DNA of 64,000 nt from assembly GCA_938040315.1 (NCBI GenBank), contig CALHQW010000017.1, positions 1 to 64,000 of the forward strand, given 5' to 3'. Position numbers and translations under genes: made by a program. Within the stretch, counting starts at the first letter, position 1; each line of letters begins with the position of its first letter. Shown in pieces: positions 16,724 through 27,275 of the stretch. A model generated the notes under the pieces. The model ran no database searches. It was not told where the DNA came from and saw nothing but the letters and a program-made list of their open reading frames with translations. The DNA is from an uncultured bacterium (lineage in GTDB: Bacteria > Hydrothermota > Tepidihabitantia > Tepidihabitantales > DTDR01).

Positions 16724-19332
16724 TTTGTTGTTATCTGATTAAATTTCTTTTTCCTTAAAATAATCTCGGCTTGGGCTGATGCTAAGATTGCCTTCGGAAC
16801 TCGATAGGGACTACAACTTACATAATCCATTCCTAATTTCCTAGCAAATAAAATACTTTTCTCATCTCCGCCGTGTTCACCACAAATACCAATTTTAATA
16901 TTTCTCTTTACCCTTCTCGCACTCTTAACAGAGTTAGCAATTAAAGAGCCAACTCCTTTTTCATCAATTGTTTTAAAAGGCTCAAAATCAATTATCTTTT
17001 TTTGTTCATAAGAAATTAAGAATTTTGCTGAATCATCTCGCGAGAAACCAAAAACAAATTGGGTCAAATCGTTAGTTCCGTAAGAGAAAAAATCAACGTA
17101 CTTTGCTAATTCTTGAGCAATCAAACAAGCCCGAGGAGTTTCCATCATTGTGCCAATTTTGTAATTTAGTTTTAAACCCCTTTTTTCAAAAACCTCTTTA
17201 CTTACCTTTTCAATAATCTCTTTCTGTGATAAAAATTCTTCCAAAACCGATACCAAAGGAATCATAATTTCTAAATCGACTTCTATCCCCTCTTTCTTAA
17301 CTTCACAAGCAGCCTCCAAAATTGCTCTTATCTGCATTTCGGTTATTTCCGGATAGATAATCCCTAAACGACATCCTCTTAATCCCATCATTGGATTATG
17401 TTCGGCTAATTCTTCAATCTTTCTTATCAAAGTCTCCTCATTAACATTAAGTTCTTTTGCTAATTCCTTAATTGCTTCAATTTTTTCTTTTGGTGGCAAA
17501 AATTCATGAAGAGGTGGGTCAAGGGTTCTAATAGTCACTGGCAGTCCATTCATTACTCTAAATAATTCTTTAAAATCCTCTTTTTGAAAAGGTAAAAGTT
17601 TCGAAAGAATTTCTTTTCTTTCTTCTTTCTCCTTTGCTAAAATCATTAATTGGACATATTTAATTCGCTCAGGAGCAAAAAACATATGTTCGGTCCTTGC
17701 CAAACCAATTCCTTTTGCACCCATCTTTCTCGCATTTTCCGCATCAATCGGTGTATCAGCATTTGCTCTCACTTTCATTTTGGCAATCTTTTCAGCCCAA
17801 GATAGAAGAAGTTTCAGTTCTTCTGGAAATTCAGATTTTATTAAAGGAACCTCACCTTTAATAATTTCTCCGGTTGTGCCATTAATTGAAATTTTATCAC
17901 CCTCTTTTAAAATGATATCTTTTATTTTTAATATTTTCTTTTCCATATCAATATTAATATCTGAACAACCAACAATACAAGGTTTTCCCATACCCCGGGC
18001 AACAACTGCCGCATGGGAAGTTTCGCCACCGGTAGTAGTAACAAAGCCTTCTGCTCTTGCCATTCCCGCCACATCATCCGCCTTTGTAAAATCTCTTACC
18101 AAAATTACTTTTCTATTTTCATTTGCCCTTTCAATTGCTTTTTCGGCAGTTAAAACAATCTCACCAACGGCGCAACCAGGTGATGCTGGTTTCCCTTTCG
18201 CAATTATCTCCAAAGGATAATTAGGATCAAAAGTTGGATGAAGAAAATAATCAATATCCTCACCACTGATTCTCATAATTGCTTCTTCTTTAGTAATTAG
18301 TTTTTCTTTTACCATCTCACAAGCAATCTTTACTCCTGCCAAAGGAGTTCTTTTTGCTGCGCGAGTTTGGAGAAAATATAATTTACCATCCTCAATCGTA
18401 AATTCCACATCCTGAACATCCTTTAATTTTTTCTCTAATTTCTTAACATATTTTTCCAATTTAATATATACCTGAGGTAATTTTTCTTTTAAAACCTCCA
18501 AAGGCAAAGGAGTTACATGACCAGCAACCAAATCTTCGCCTTGGGCTTGAAAAAGAAATTCACCATAAATATTATTTTCACCATTCTTAACATTTCTGGT
18601 AAAGAGTACACCGGTACCACTTTTTTCATTCCAATTACCAAAAACCATTGTTTGAATATTTACCGCAGTCCCTAAATCCTCGGGTATTTGATAAATCTTT
18701 CGATACTCTTTAGCCCGCGGATTATTCCAAGAATTAAAAACTCCTTCAATTGCCATTTTTAAACATTCATAGGGATCCTGAGGAAAATCTCTTTTTGTTC
18801 TTTCATAAAAAAGTTCTTTATATTTTTCAATTATCTTTTCTCTGTTGCCAGAAATTTTTGAAAATTCCTCTCTCTTTATACCAAAAATAACATCCGAAAA
18901 AATTTCAATAAACCTTTTATAAATGTCATAAGCAAAATCCGGATTATTGGTCCTTTCAATTATCCCTTTAACTACTTCATCATTAATTCCTAAATTTAAA
19001 ATTGTATCCATCATCCCGGGCATGGAAAATTTAGCACCACTTCTAACAGAAATAAGCAAAGGATTATTTTTATTGCCAAATCTTTTCTTTGTTTTCTTTT
19101 CTAAATATTTAATCCCTAAATAAACTTCTTCCCAAAGACCTTTGGGAAATTTTCTGTTTTTCAAATAATACCGACAAGCAGAAGTAGCAATAATAAATGC
19201 CGGTGGCACTGGTAAACCCATTTGGGATAAAAGATAAAGTCCAGCACCTTTGCCACCAAGAATTTCCTTTAATCTATCTCTATTTTTAATATTTAAATTA
19301 TCAGAAAGAAAATATACCCATCTTCTTTTCAT
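16720..19332 (-). CDS. ppdK: pyruvate, phosphate dikinase
   Basis: PPDK interconverts pyruvate + ATP + Pi and PEP + AMP + PPi. At 870 residues it has the normal length. It contains the N-terminal nucleotide-binding domain (GGKGAGLYLLSQMGLPVPPAF), the swivelling domain TTTGGETSHAAVVARGMG with the phosphorylated His 440, and the C-terminal PEP barrel (GLRGCRLGI..., GTMMETPRA, SYGTNDLTQFVFGFSRDD) ending with GICGEHGGD and CSPYRVP. AGGAGG lies 6 bases before ATG 19332. It stands between a DUF2905 gene and apgM. Confidence 0.97.
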   Translation of the reverse strand: MKRRWVYFLSDNLNIKNRDRLKEILGGKGAGLYLLSQMGLPVPPAFIIATSACRYYLKNRKFPKGLWEEVYLGIKYLEKKTKKRFGNKNNPLLISVRSGAKFSMPGMMDTILNLGINDEVVKGIIERTNNPDFAYDIYKRFIEIFSDVIFGIKREEFSKISGNREKIIEKYKELFYERTKRDFPQDPYECLKMAIEGVFNSWNNPRAKEYRKIYQIPEDLGTAVNIQTMVFGNWNEKSGTGVLFTRNVKNGENNIYGEFLFQAQGEDLVAGHVTPLPLEVLKEKLPQVYIKLEKYVKKLEKKLKDVQDVEFTIEDGKLYFLQTRAAKRTPLAGVKIACEMVKEKLITKEEAIMRISGEDIDYFLHPTFDPNYPLEIIAKGKPASPGCAVGEIVLTAEKAIERANENRKVILVRDFTKADDVAGMARAEGFVTTTGGETSHAAVVARGMGKPCIVGCSDINIDMEKKILKIKDIILKEGDKISINGTTGEIIKGEVPLIKSEFPEELKLLLSWAEKIAKMKVRANADTPIDAENARKMGAKGIGLARTEHMFFAPERIKYVQLMILAKEKEERKEILSKLLPFQKEDFKELFRVMNGLPVTIRTLDPPLHEFLPPKEKIEAIKELAKELNVNEETLIRKIEELAEHNPMMGLRGCRLGIIYPEITEMQIRAILEAACEVKKEGIEVDLEIMIPLVSVLEEFLSQKEIIEKVSKEVFEKRGLKLNYKIGTMMETPRACLIAQELAKYVDFFSYGTNDLTQFVFGFSRDDSAKFLISYEQKKIIDFEPFKTIDEKGVGSLIANSVKSARRVKRNIKIGICGEHGGDEKSILFARKLGMDYVSCSPYRVPKAILASAQAEIILRKKKFNQITTK

Positions 19333-19333
19333 T

Positions 19334-19561
19334 TTACCTCCTTAAAAGGGAAATCAAAAAGAAAATTATTGTTAAAATTATTGAAAGAATTATTGAAGTG
19401 ATAATAGGAAAATAAAAAATAAAATTCTCTCTTTTAATTATAATATCTCCGGGTAAGGTAAAAAGTTTTAATTTTGGCGAAAGATAAATAAGTAAAGAAA
19501 TCACCAAAAATATAATCCCTAAAAAGAAGAAAAATTTACTAAAAAAAAGACGATTAATCAC
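19334..19561 (-). CDS. DUF2905 family small membrane protein
   Basis: 75 residues with two predicted membrane helices (about 9-27 and 47-70) joined by a short loop LKLFTLPGDIIIKRENFIFYFP. The PGDIIIKRENFxFYFPI block is the conserved core of DUF2905, whose function is not known. It overlaps the upstream DUF2007 gene by 8 bp and ends one base before ppdK. Confidence 0.8.
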   Translation of the reverse strand: MINRLFFSKFFFFLGIIFLVISLLIYLSPKLKLFTLPGDIIIKRENFIFYFPIITSIILSIILTIIFFLISLLRR

Positions 19562-19784
19562 TTTTCTGCGATAAAAAATCCTCTAAAAACTCTTTTGCCT
19601 TTTCAAAATCTTCTTCTAAAACTAAAATTTCTCCCCATTCACTATACATCATCTTGGCAATTCCATCAAAATAAGGCAAATCATAGGAACGGATAACTGC
19701 TTTAATACCAATACTTTCTAAAAAACTTTGGATAGTAATTGCTTCTATTTCACTTTTTGGCTTATACAATACTTTTAGTTCCAT
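19554..19784 (-). CDS. DUF2007 family small protein
   Basis: 76 residues, soluble. The pattern ELKVLYKPKSEIEAITIQSFLESIGIKAVIRSYD...WGEILVLEEDFEKAKEFLEDFL is the DUF2007 fold (a small ACT/PII-like alpha-beta domain, sometimes called putative signal-transducing protein). The role is unknown. It lies between the MFS transporter (6-bp gap) and the DUF2905 gene. Confidence 0.75.
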   Translation of the reverse strand: MELKVLYKPKSEIEAITIQSFLESIGIKAVIRSYDLPYFDGIAKMMYSEWGEILVLEEDFEKAKEFLEDFLSQKSD

Positions 19785-19790
19785 TATAAA

Positions 19791-21191
19791 TTATAGATTT
19801 TTTAAGTTATTTTTCAACATTTTCCCCCTTTTTAAAGAAGCAAAAATTCCCAAAAAACATAAGAAAGCATAAAGAAAAAATATTATCTTCATACTCTTTA
19901 AAAGTAAAAGAGAATTATTTTTATCCAAACTGGTTTTTCCAATAACAAAAGCAAAAATTAAAATAATAATTCCCATACTCAACATCTGTCCCAATATCCT
20001 CATTGTTGCCAATGTTGCCGAAGCAACTCCGTAAAAATCTTTTTTAACAGAACTCATTATCGCATTCGTATTTGGTGAAGAGAAGAGAGCTAAACCAAAC
20101 CCTAAAATAAATAATTGGATTATCAAAAATACTATTTTTAAATCTTTATTAATAAAACTTAATAAAAGAAGGGAAAAGGTGACTAAAGCCATTCCTAAGG
20201 AGGCAATTATTCTTGGTTCTCTTCGATCAGAAAGCATTCCGCTAAAAGGTGAAAAGAGTGCCATCGTTAAGGGCTGGAAAATTAAAATTAAACCGGTTTT
20301 TTGAGAATCAAAGTTTCTTAAATATTGGAGATATAAACTTAAAAGAAAACCAATTCCAAAAGTGGCACTATAATTAATCAGGGCTGCTAAATTAGAAAAG
20401 GTAAAAATTAAATTATTTTTAAAAAGTTTTATATCCAATATCGGCTCAATAGTTTTTGACTGATGGAGAATAAAAAAATATAAAAGAAAAAAACTAAAAA
20501 GGATTAATGAAAAACCAATCAGTTTTGGTAAAAAAGAAAAGCCCACCATAAGAGCAATAATTGTCAAAGAATATAAAATAAATCCTAAATAATCAAACTT
20601 TATAGGTTTTATTTCTTTTTCTTCTCTTATTTTTAATTTTAAAATTGTTAAAAAAATAATTATTAGACCGATAATTCCATTAAAAATAAAAATACTTCGC
20701 CAATTAAAATGGTGGGTTAAAATTCCTCCTAAAAAAGGACCAAAAGAAAGACCAAAATAAGTTGCCGAAACATTTATCCCTAACGCCCTACCTCTCTCAC
20801 CAAAAGGAAAAAAGGAAGATAAAAGAGCAATCGCAGTACTGAAAATCATTGCTCCACCAAGACCATGTAAAAAACGAACAACTAAAAAGAAAAAAGAAGA
20901 AAAGGAAAAACAAGAAAGAAAAGAAGCAATACTATAAATTATAATTCCTAATAAAAATATCCTTCTTTTACCATAATGATCAGCAATCTTTCCAAAAGGA
21001 ATAAGAAAAATTGCCGAGGATAAAAGAAAAATCGTCGGTATCCAACTTATCAAAATTGGCGACATCTTAAATTCTTTATTAATGGCCGGTAAAGCAATAT
21101 TTATTGAAGAACTCATAAAAGGAGTAAGAAATGCTGAAAGGCCAGCAGTCAGCGAGACATAGAATTTTAATTCTCTATCTTCTTGATTCAA
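19791..21191 (-). CDS. MFS transporter, DHA2 (EmrB/QacA-like) family
   Basis: A 466-residue inner-membrane transporter with about 14 hydrophobic helices, as in the drug:H+ antiporter-2 group. Signatures are SSSINIALPAINKEFKMS in helix 1, GKIADHYGKRRIF in the 2-3 loop (MFS motif A) and a later GMLSDRREPR. The helix-5 motif is present as GPFLGGILTHHFNWRSIF. It overlaps the upstream amidohydrolase by 4 bp. The substrate is unknown; family members export drugs or metabolites. Confidence 0.88.
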   Translation of the reverse strand: MNQEDRELKFYVSLTAGLSAFLTPFMSSSINIALPAINKEFKMSPILISWIPTIFLLSSAIFLIPFGKIADHYGKRRIFLLGIIIYSIASFLSCFSFSSFFFLVVRFLHGLGGAMIFSTAIALLSSFFPFGERGRALGINVSATYFGLSFGPFLGGILTHHFNWRSIFIFNGIIGLIIIFLTILKLKIREEKEIKPIKFDYLGFILYSLTIIALMVGFSFLPKLIGFSLILFSFFLLYFFILHQSKTIEPILDIKLFKNNLIFTFSNLAALINYSATFGIGFLLSLYLQYLRNFDSQKTGLILIFQPLTMALFSPFSGMLSDRREPRIIASLGMALVTFSLLLLSFINKDLKIVFLIIQLFILGFGLALFSSPNTNAIMSSVKKDFYGVASATLATMRILGQMLSMGIIILIFAFVIGKTSLDKNNSLLLLKSMKIIFFLYAFLCFLGIFASLKRGKMLKNNLKNL

Positions 21192-21838
21192 GTTAATTGG
21201 TTAATTATTTCGGAAGAAGAAGTAACATAAGCAAAACCATAAGCCAAATTTAATAAACTGGCTAAATGCATCTCTTCATTAATTGTTCCGGTACCATCTG
21301 CCAAAAAGAAAACTCGATAATCCCGAAAATAAGCATCCCGAGCAGTTGACTCACAACACATATTAGTCATTATTCCAGTAATCACTAAATCTTCTATTTT
21401 TAAACATCTTAATACCGTTTCTAAATCAGTGTTGTAAAAGGCGGAATAACGGTGTTTTAATACCACTTTTTCTTTTGGTAATGGAGCAATTGCGGAATGA
21501 ATCTCGCTCTCTTCACTTCCTTCTAAACATTTTCCTGGCCACCACCAACCCATAATTCCTAAATCCAAAAAGGAAGGATGATGGACATGTTTAGTGAAAA
21601 TAATTGGTCTTGCTATTTTTCTGAAAAGGTTAATCAAATTTTTGATTGTTGGTAAAATTACCAAACCACTTTCCACAAAGGTAGGAGAGTCTTCTTTTAA
21701 AAAGAAATATTGCATATCAATCACTAATAAAGCAACTTTATCTTTTTGTATTTCCATTTTATGAGTATTGAAATCTTTAATTTTTTCTAACCAAACTTTC
21801 GTTTTTTCTTTTAAATTATTTTCAGTAACATAACCCAT
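21188..21838 (-). CDS. isochorismatase-like cysteine hydrolase
   Basis: A 216-residue member of the isochorismatase-like superfamily, which hydrolyses small amides (nicotinamide, N-carbamoyl compounds) or vinyl ethers. The catalytic triad is visible: Asp in ALLVIDMQYFF, Lys in VVLKHRYSAF and the nucleophilic Cys in GIMTNMCCESTARDAYFRDY. The substrate cannot be told. It starts 3 bp after the epimerase gene and overlaps the MFS gene by 4 bp. Confidence 0.85.
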   Translation of the reverse strand: MGYVTENNLKEKTKVWLEKIKDFNTHKMEIQKDKVALLVIDMQYFFLKEDSPTFVESGLVILPTIKNLINLFRKIARPIIFTKHVHHPSFLDLGIMGWWWPGKCLEGSEESEIHSAIAPLPKEKVVLKHRYSAFYNTDLETVLRCLKIEDLVITGIMTNMCCESTARDAYFRDYRVFFLADGTGTINEEMHLASLLNLAYGFAYVTSSSEIINQLT

Positions 21839-21841
21839 AAC

Positions 21842-22246
21842 TTACTCCCTTTTCTCATTTAATTCAATTAATACTCCATAAGTGCTTTTTGGATGAATAA
21901 AACAGACAAGATTGCCTTCCGCACCTCTTTCTGGTTTCTCACTCGTTAATCTTATTCCCTTTTCTTTTAATCTTATAATCTCTTTTTCTATCTCTTTTAC
22001 TTCAAAAGAGATATGATGAATACCACCTCCTCTTTCTTCTAAAAATTTTTTCACTGGCGAATCATCACTCATTGGCTCGACTAATTCAATCCTTGTCTCA
22101 CCAATGGGAATAAAAGCCACCTTCACTTTTCTTTCCGGAATCTCTTCAATCTTTTCAATTCTTAATCCCAGTATCTCTTCATAAAAATTTCTCACTTCCT
22201 CAATATTTTTTACAGCAATCGCAATGTGGGAGATTTTTTTAATCAT
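21842..22246 (-). CDS. mce: methylmalonyl-CoA epimerase
   Basis: 134 residues, glyoxalase/VOC fold. It interconverts (S)- and (R)-methylmalonyl-CoA so that carboxyltransferase and mutase can be linked. Metal ligands are suggested by HIAIAVKNIEEVRNFYEEILGL near the N-terminus, ETRIELVEP, GGIHHISFEV and a final LIELNE. An AAAGGAGG site precedes ATG 22246. Its place in the same run as the mutase supports the call. Confidence 0.92.
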   Translation of the reverse strand: MIKKISHIAIAVKNIEEVRNFYEEILGLRIEKIEEIPERKVKVAFIPIGETRIELVEPMSDDSPVKKFLEERGGGIHHISFEVKEIEKEIIRLKEKGIRLTSEKPERGAEGNLVCFIHPKSTYGVLIELNEKRE

Positions 22247-22258
22247 TTAAAACCTCCT

Positions 22259-23392
22259 TTATAACAAAGGTAATCCTTTTTTATCTTCAAAAATCTCAAT
22301 TTCCGGTAAAGTTTTGCCCGCAATTCCTTTAATGGTTCCGTAAAATCTTGCAGCATTATCCAAAATTTTTCTAAATTGTTCTTCCCGCTTTGCCCAAAGA
22401 GCCTCCATCTTTCTTCGCTCTTCTAAATAACTTTTCTGTAATTCGGCAAAACCTTCAACAATTGCCAAAAATTGATTTTTAAACTCATTACTTGTCAAAT
22501 AATTAAATAAAAGTTCCATTTTTGTCTCTTTACCTTTCTGAATGGTTTCAATATTATTTATCTCTAAAAGAAAATGGCGTAAAATATAGGAGAGGGGTTT
22601 TAATTCAAAAAAGTTGCATATCCAAACACCCTCTTTAAAGAAAAATTTATCTTCTTTCTCAGGCATTGTCTCTGTAACCAAAACTAAAATATCTGCCTTT
22701 ATTTCTAAATTATCTTCTCTTAATTTTCTTAACCAATCCTCTCTAAACTCTTTTGTCCTTTTACTTTCGTAATAAATTTTGCCACATTCTCTTCCTTGAT
22801 TATCTACCACAATCTGTAAAACATCTGCTCCTCTTTGACCTTTTTTAATCTCTAATATCTTATCATTGGGATAAAGATTCCTTAAAAGTCTTTCAATTTC
22901 TAATTCTTGAACCTCGCCTTTTAATTGAATTGAACTTGCTTCCGCCTTTCTCTTTGCTTCCTCTAAATCCTTTTTCAACCTCTCAATTGTCTCTTCCTTT
23001 TCTTTTAATTTCATAAAAATTTCTTCCTCTATCTGTTTTTTGATTCGCTCTTTTTCTTCACCTAATTTTTTAGAAAACTTCTTTTCCATTTCTAACTCAA
23101 TTTTTGCTTTCTCCTCTTCTTTCTCCCTTTTTAATTTTTCTAATTCTGCTTGCAAAGCATACATTTCTTTTACCTTCTCGGATTTCTCTTTTAATTGTCT
23201 CTTTAAATCTTTTATAAATTCCTCTTGCTCCTTTTCAACCTCTTCCTTTAATTTCTTCTTTTCTAATAGAATTTTCTCGTTTAATTTCTTCTCGTAATCA
23301 CTTCTAATTTTTTCCTCAATCTGTTGATATAAAACTTCCTTCACATTAATTTTTGTCTTACATTTTGGGCAGATAATAATATTCTCATTCAT
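22259..23392 (-). CDS. DUF2130 coiled-coil protein
   Basis: 377 residues: an N-terminal CPKC half-ribbon (residues 8-11), a long charged coiled coil (about 20-155), then the DUF2130 domain (ELEIERLLRNLYPNDKILEIKKGQRGADVLQIV... and KIYYESKRTKEFREDWLRKLREDN). The Asp and E-x-K spacing of that part looks like a restriction-endonuclease-type fold, as noted for this family and for RmuC-like proteins. Function not established. It has a strong AGGAGG site and lies between the mutase and epimerase genes although no metabolic link is known. Confidence 0.82.
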   Translation of the reverse strand: MNENIIICPKCKTKINVKEVLYQQIEEKIRSDYEKKLNEKILLEKKKLKEEVEKEQEEFIKDLKRQLKEKSEKVKEMYALQAELEKLKREKEEEKAKIELEMEKKFSKKLGEEKERIKKQIEEEIFMKLKEKEETIERLKKDLEEAKRKAEASSIQLKGEVQELEIERLLRNLYPNDKILEIKKGQRGADVLQIVVDNQGRECGKIYYESKRTKEFREDWLRKLREDNLEIKADILVLVTETMPEKEDKFFFKEGVWICNFFELKPLSYILRHFLLEINNIETIQKGKETKMELLFNYLTSNEFKNQFLAIVEGFAELQKSYLEERRKMEALWAKREEQFRKILDNAARFYGTIKGIAGKTLPEIEIFEDKKGLPLL

Positions 23393-23416
23393 TAAACACC
23401 TCCTTTAATAATTTAA

Positions 23417-25075
23417 TTAAAAGATTTTTGATTGATATTCACCAAAAACTTCCCGAAAAATATCAGAAATTTCGCCAACCGTAGCACCCTTTCTAACCGC
23501 TTCAATCACTGCTGGCATTATATTCTCTTCGGTTTGAGCAACTTCTTTCAATCTTTTTAGTGCCGCTTTTAATTCTATCTGATTACGATTTTTTTTATAA
23601 TCTTTTAACTCTTCAATCCTTTTTCTCTCCAATGTTTCATCAATCTTTAAGATTTCATATTTTTCTTTCTTTTCTTCCCGAAAACAATTCACGCCAATAA
23701 CTTTTCTCTTGCCACTTTCTAATTCTTTTTGATATTCATAGGCGCTTTCATTTATTCTTTGTTGGATATAACCAATTTCCACTGCTTTTGTAGCACCACC
23801 AATCTTTTCAATCTCTTTAATAATTTCTTCGGCTCTTTTTTCAATCTCATCAGTTAAATTTTCAACAAAATAAGAACCGGCTAAGGGATCACACACATCA
23901 GCGACGCCGGTCTCATAAGCCAAAATCTGTTGGGTTCTTAAAGCGATCGTTACCGCCTTTTCGGTTGGCAAAGAAAAGGCTTCGTCAAAAGAATTAGTAT
24001 GAAGACTTTGGGTTCCGCCCAAAACCGCGGCTAATGCCTGATAGGCAACACGAATAATATTATTCTCCGGCTGTAAGGCAGTTAAAGTCACGCCACCGGT
24101 TTGGGTATGAAACCTTAATCGGCATGCCTCATCATTTGCTTTAAATTTTTCTCTCAAAAGTTTTGCCCATAATCTTCTTGCTGCCCGAAATTTCGCCACC
24201 TCTTCAAAAATATTAGAATGGCAAGCAAAGAAAAAGGAAATCCGCGGAGCAAATTTATTCACATCAACTCCTTTATTAACTACTTCTTTAATATATTCCA
24301 AACCATCGGCCAAAGTGAAAGCAACCTCTTCAACCGCATTGGCTCCGGCTTCCCTAATATGATAACCAGAAACACTTATCGGATTAAATCTCGGTAAATT
24401 TTCATTACACCAGATAATAATATCTCTTACTAATCTCATTGAAGATCTTGGCGGAAAGATATAACAACCCCGCGCAACATATTCCTTTAAAATATCATTC
24501 TGAACAGTGCCACTCAAATTTTTTAAATCCGCACCCTGTTTTTCTGCTAAAAGATAATACATCGCCAGAATTATACAACAAGTAGCATTTATTGTCATGG
24601 AAGTAGAAATCTTATTTAAATCAATTCCCTTAAAAAGAACCTCCATATCTGCCAAAGAAGAAATTGCCACACCAACCTTACCAACCTCGCCTTTTGCCTT
24701 AGGATGATCAGAATCATAACCAAGTTGCGTAGGTAAATCAAAAGCAACCGAAAGACCTGTCTGACCCTGAGATAAAAGATAATGATATCTTCTATTTGTC
24801 TCTTCCGCGGTTCCAAAACCAGCATACTGCCTCATCGTCCATAACCTTGAACGATACATCGTAGGATGAATACCCCGAGTAAAAGGAAACATTCCCGGCA
24901 AAGATAACTTCTCCTCATATTTTTCAACCTCATAATCCAAAGGAGTATAAACCGGCTTTACTAAGATTTTAGAAGTTAAATTAAACTCCTTCTCTCTTTC
25001 TGGTAATTTCTTAATAGATTCTTCATATATTTTCTGCCAATTTTTAATTAATCTCGCTAATTTCTTTTTTCCCAT
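23417..25075 (-). CDS. mcmA: methylmalonyl-CoA mutase, large (catalytic) chain of split type
   Basis: 552 residues covering the substrate-binding TIM barrel of the mutase (GMFPFTRGIHPTMYRSRLWTMRQYAGFGTAEETNRRY, LPTQLGYDSD, SGYHIREAGA, RTQQILAYETGVAD). It ends before the B12-binding domain, which in archaeal-type enzymes is a separate subunit of about 140 residues. That subunit and the chaperone MeaB/ArgK are not in the window. It catalyses methylmalonyl-CoA to succinyl-CoA. ATG 25075 lies 7 bases from a strong promoter; this is the head of a run of nine genes down to apgM. Confidence 0.95.
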   Translation of the reverse strand: MGKKKLARLIKNWQKIYEESIKKLPEREKEFNLTSKILVKPVYTPLDYEVEKYEEKLSLPGMFPFTRGIHPTMYRSRLWTMRQYAGFGTAEETNRRYHYLLSQGQTGLSVAFDLPTQLGYDSDHPKAKGEVGKVGVAISSLADMEVLFKGIDLNKISTSMTINATCCIILAMYYLLAEKQGADLKNLSGTVQNDILKEYVARGCYIFPPRSSMRLVRDIIIWCNENLPRFNPISVSGYHIREAGANAVEEVAFTLADGLEYIKEVVNKGVDVNKFAPRISFFFACHSNIFEEVAKFRAARRLWAKLLREKFKANDEACRLRFHTQTGGVTLTALQPENNIIRVAYQALAAVLGGTQSLHTNSFDEAFSLPTEKAVTIALRTQQILAYETGVADVCDPLAGSYFVENLTDEIEKRAEEIIKEIEKIGGATKAVEIGYIQQRINESAYEYQKELESGKRKVIGVNCFREEKKEKYEILKIDETLERKRIEELKDYKKNRNQIELKAALKRLKEVAQTEENIMPAVIEAVRKGATVGEISDIFREVFGEYQSKIF

Positions 25076-25082
25076 TATCTCA

Positions 25083-25110
25083 ATTATAAAAGATAATTAA
25101 TTTTTGTCAA
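25083..25110 (-). promoter_or_regulatory. predicted methylmalonyl-CoA mutase promoter
   Basis: Minus strand: perfect TTGACA (25110-25105), a 16-bp spacer and perfect TATAAT (25088-25083). ATG 25075 follows after 7 bases. It is the best-matching leaderless promoter in the window. Confidence 0.85.
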
Positions 25111-25501
25111 GAGATTTAAAAAATTTTAAGAAGGTTTAAAAATTAGCATCCGATGCCAAAATTTTTAAATAGAAAATATTTTGTAAGTTTTTGATTTTCA
25201 AATATTTATTCCTAAATTTACAATAAAGATAGGGAACTGCTTCCTCCCTTCTTCTATATTCCTCTTAAAAAACCTTTTAATCATTATCTTTATAAAGGTA
25301 TTATTGTTAATTCTCTGAAGGATATTATTAATAATCTTTTTAAATATTTTGGTAAAAATTTTTAGAAGTAGATTGTTAATAATTTTTTAAGGGGTATTAT
25401 TGATAAACTTTATAAGCGTTTGGATATAGGAGTCTTAGGGATAGGTAGTTAGAAATTGAGGGTTTAAAGAATAAGCAAAAATTAAAAGGGAAAAAGGATT
25501 A
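25111..25501. other. gene-free region between mmdA and the mutase promoter
   Basis: About 390 bases of very AT-rich sequence. It holds a stem-loop at 25135-25169 and four degenerate copies of a tattattnttaat-like word (near 25299, 25323, 25372 and 25394). Two short plus-strand frames read similarly (KGIIVNSLKDIINNLF and RGIIDKLYKRLD), which may be gene debris. I see no convincing gene or RNA. Confidence 0.5.
25135..25169. terminator. stem-loop, possible terminator behind mmdA
   Basis: TTTAAAAATT (25135-25144) pairs fully with AATTTTTAAA (25160-25169), with an inner GCAT/ATGC stem closing a CCG loop. On the minus strand it lies after mmdA and just before the mutase promoter, and is followed by a T-rich stretch without a clean T run. 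The termination role is a guess. Confidence 0.35.
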
Positions 25502-27055
<1,554 letters not shown>

Positions 27056-27073
27056 ATAAAGGTAAAGAAAAGG

Positions 27074-27146
27074 AGGCGGCGCCGGGATTTGCACCCGGGA
27101 ATAGCGGTTTTGCAGACCGCCGCCTTAGCTGCTTGGCTACGCCGCC
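27074..27146 (-). tRNA. tRNA-Cys (GCA)
   Basis: 73 nt on the minus strand. The acceptor stem GGCGGCG pairs with CGCCGCC, with U as discriminator. The anticodon loop CTGCAAA sits on a GCGGT/ACCGC stem, and the T arm CCGGG-TGCAAAT-CCCGG is intact. CCA is not encoded. The 3' end is 18 bases before mmdA. Confidence 0.96.
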
Positions 27147-27154
27147 ATAGAAAA

Positions 27155-27182
27155 ATTTTAAATAAAATTTACTTTTGGTCAA
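27155..27182 (-). promoter_or_regulatory. predicted promoter of tRNA-Cys and probably mmdA
   Basis: Minus strand: TTGACC (27182-27177), a 16-bp spacer and TAAAAT (27160-27155). The tRNA starts 8 bases later. No other promoter is visible before mmdA. Confidence 0.7.
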
Positions 27183-27210
27183 CAAGTAACATAACTTCCA
27201 AGAATATTTA

Positions 27211-27238
27211 TTGACAAAATTTTTCTTTTTGTTATAAT
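27211..27238 (+). promoter_or_regulatory. predicted secA promoter
   Basis: Perfect TTGACA (27211-27216), a 16-bp spacer and perfect TATAAT (27233-27238). Unlike many others here it leaves a leader of about 30 nt before ATG 27276. Confidence 0.82.
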
Positions 27239-27275
27239 TATTTTATAAGGGATGTTTAGGTAAGAATTAAAATTT

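Noticed and set aside
27056-27094. N-terminal extension of mmdA from 27094
   Set aside because: It would lie within tRNA-Cys; the family begins at the ATG 27055 ([15 protein letters not shown]).
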